From JASHVB01 sp963780805 (GTDB lineage: Bacteria > Pseudomonadota > Alphaproteobacteria > Acetobacterales > Acetobacteraceae): a DNA stretch of 64,000 bases. Within the stretch, counting starts at the first letter, position 1; every line of letters starts with the position of its first letter. The position numbers were made by a program, and so were the translations under genes. Location: assembly GCA_963780805.1 (NCBI GenBank), contig CAWADP010000006.1:744001-808000 (forward strand). The letters are read 5' to 3'. Below, in pieces: positions 63,755-64,000 of this stretch. The notes below the pieces were generated by a model. The model made no database searches and was not told the DNA's origin. It saw only the letters and a list, made by a program, of their open reading frames with translations.

Positions 63755-64000
63755 ATGTCCCAATGGCGCATCGGCGACGTGACCATCACCAAGATCGTCG
63801 AGCAAGAGGTGAGCGGCGGCAGCCGTTCGCTGCTGCCTCGGGGTACGCCGGACTGGCTGGCCCCACATCTGCTCGAGGGCGATGCTTGCCTTCGTCTGAG
63901 CATTCACAGCTTCATCGTGGAAACGTCGGCGAAGCGCATCATCGTCGACACCTGCCTCGGCAACGACAAGCAGCACCGCCCTGTCGGGTACTGGAACCAC
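63755..64000 (+). CDS. Metallo-beta-lactamase-fold hydrolase, 3' truncated by window edge
   Basis: The first 82 codons are visible. The N-terminal M-S-Q-W-R-I-G-D-V-T-I-T-K-I and H-S-F-I-V-E-T, then I-I-V-D-T-C-L-G-N-D, are the first strands of MBL-fold hydrolases; the H-x-H-x-D-H motif lies beyond the window. It follows the oxygenase-propeller operon by 250 bases and may be part of the same pathway. Confidence 0.75.
   Translation, partial: MSQWRIGDVTITKIVEQEVSGGSRSLLPRGTPDWLAPHLLEGDACLRLSIHSFIVETSAKRIIVDTCLGNDKQHRPVGYWNH

Overview
The window is high-GC DNA from an alphaproteobacterium. The best fit is an acetic-acid-bacteria-like member of the Acetobacteraceae/Rhodospirillales; this is an inference from protein character, the System I cytochrome c maturation genes (ccmC-ccmD-ccmE), the many ABC transporters and the genome-wide palindromic repeats. 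There are no tRNA or rRNA genes, phage genes or CRISPR arrays. One truncated insertion sequence is present.

Layout. 0-7.5 kb: the end of a serine hydrolase gene, trmO, a branched-chain amino-acid type ABC cluster (livG-livF-livH-livM) and a decayed amidohydrolase gene. 6.9-13.2 kb, mostly minus strand: a glutathione S-transferase, a secreted protein, a DHA2 exporter, accA, a DUF1330 protein and a frameshifted anmK. 13.3-16.8 kb: tyrS and a Schlafen/AlbA_2-type protein. 17-23.7 kb: a GMC oxidoreductase, a divergent AraC regulator/MFS exporter pair, a secreted alpha/beta hydrolase and an MDR dehydrogenase. 24.5-28.5 kb: a ferric-iron/spermidine type ABC operon. 28.6-30.7 kb: an epoxide hydrolase and an LLM oxidoreductase. 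30.9-36.9 kb: a complete five-gene peptide ABC transporter. 37.6-40.9 kb: a btuF-btuC-btuD-tonB type operon. 41.3-47.2 kb: a HEPN-like protein, an MscS channel, a membrane protein and a large sulfatase. 47.9-49.1 kb: an unrecognised gene behind a near-consensus promoter. 49.3-51.9 kb: ccmEDC, an EVE-domain gene and a dead isochorismatase-family gene. 52.1-55.1 kb: acetate permease, a small Rieske protein and acetyl-CoA synthetase. 55.3-58.1 kb: a metal-dependent amidohydrolase and an LLM oxidoreductase. 58.4-60.6 kb: serB and an ISAs1-type element. 60.8-64 kb: a ring-hydroxylating oxygenase alpha/beta pair, a Vgb-like propeller and the start of a metallo-beta-lactamase-fold gene.

The genes support a flexible heterotroph. 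It imports amino acids, peptides, iron or polyamines, cobalamin-like chelates and acetate, and feeds acetate into acetyl-CoA. A perfect FNR/FixK-type box precedes the acetate genes, and a second TTGA-N6-TCAA site lies beside the ccm operon, so oxygen may co-ordinate both.

Three things stand out. Short tandem arrays are common; those inside genes have a 15-bp period and keep the frame, while three of the four between genes do not. Ten genes carry single- or two-base shifts, which means either real decay or an unpolished assembly; two of them (amidohydrolase, isochorismatase family) are clearly dead on other grounds. A 146-bp element with 21-bp terminal inverted repeats and an 8-bp direct repeat at 56.7 kb has the structure of a MITE. 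I found no gene set that I would call a new defence or biosynthetic system. The best unexplained gene is the orphan at 47.9 kb.
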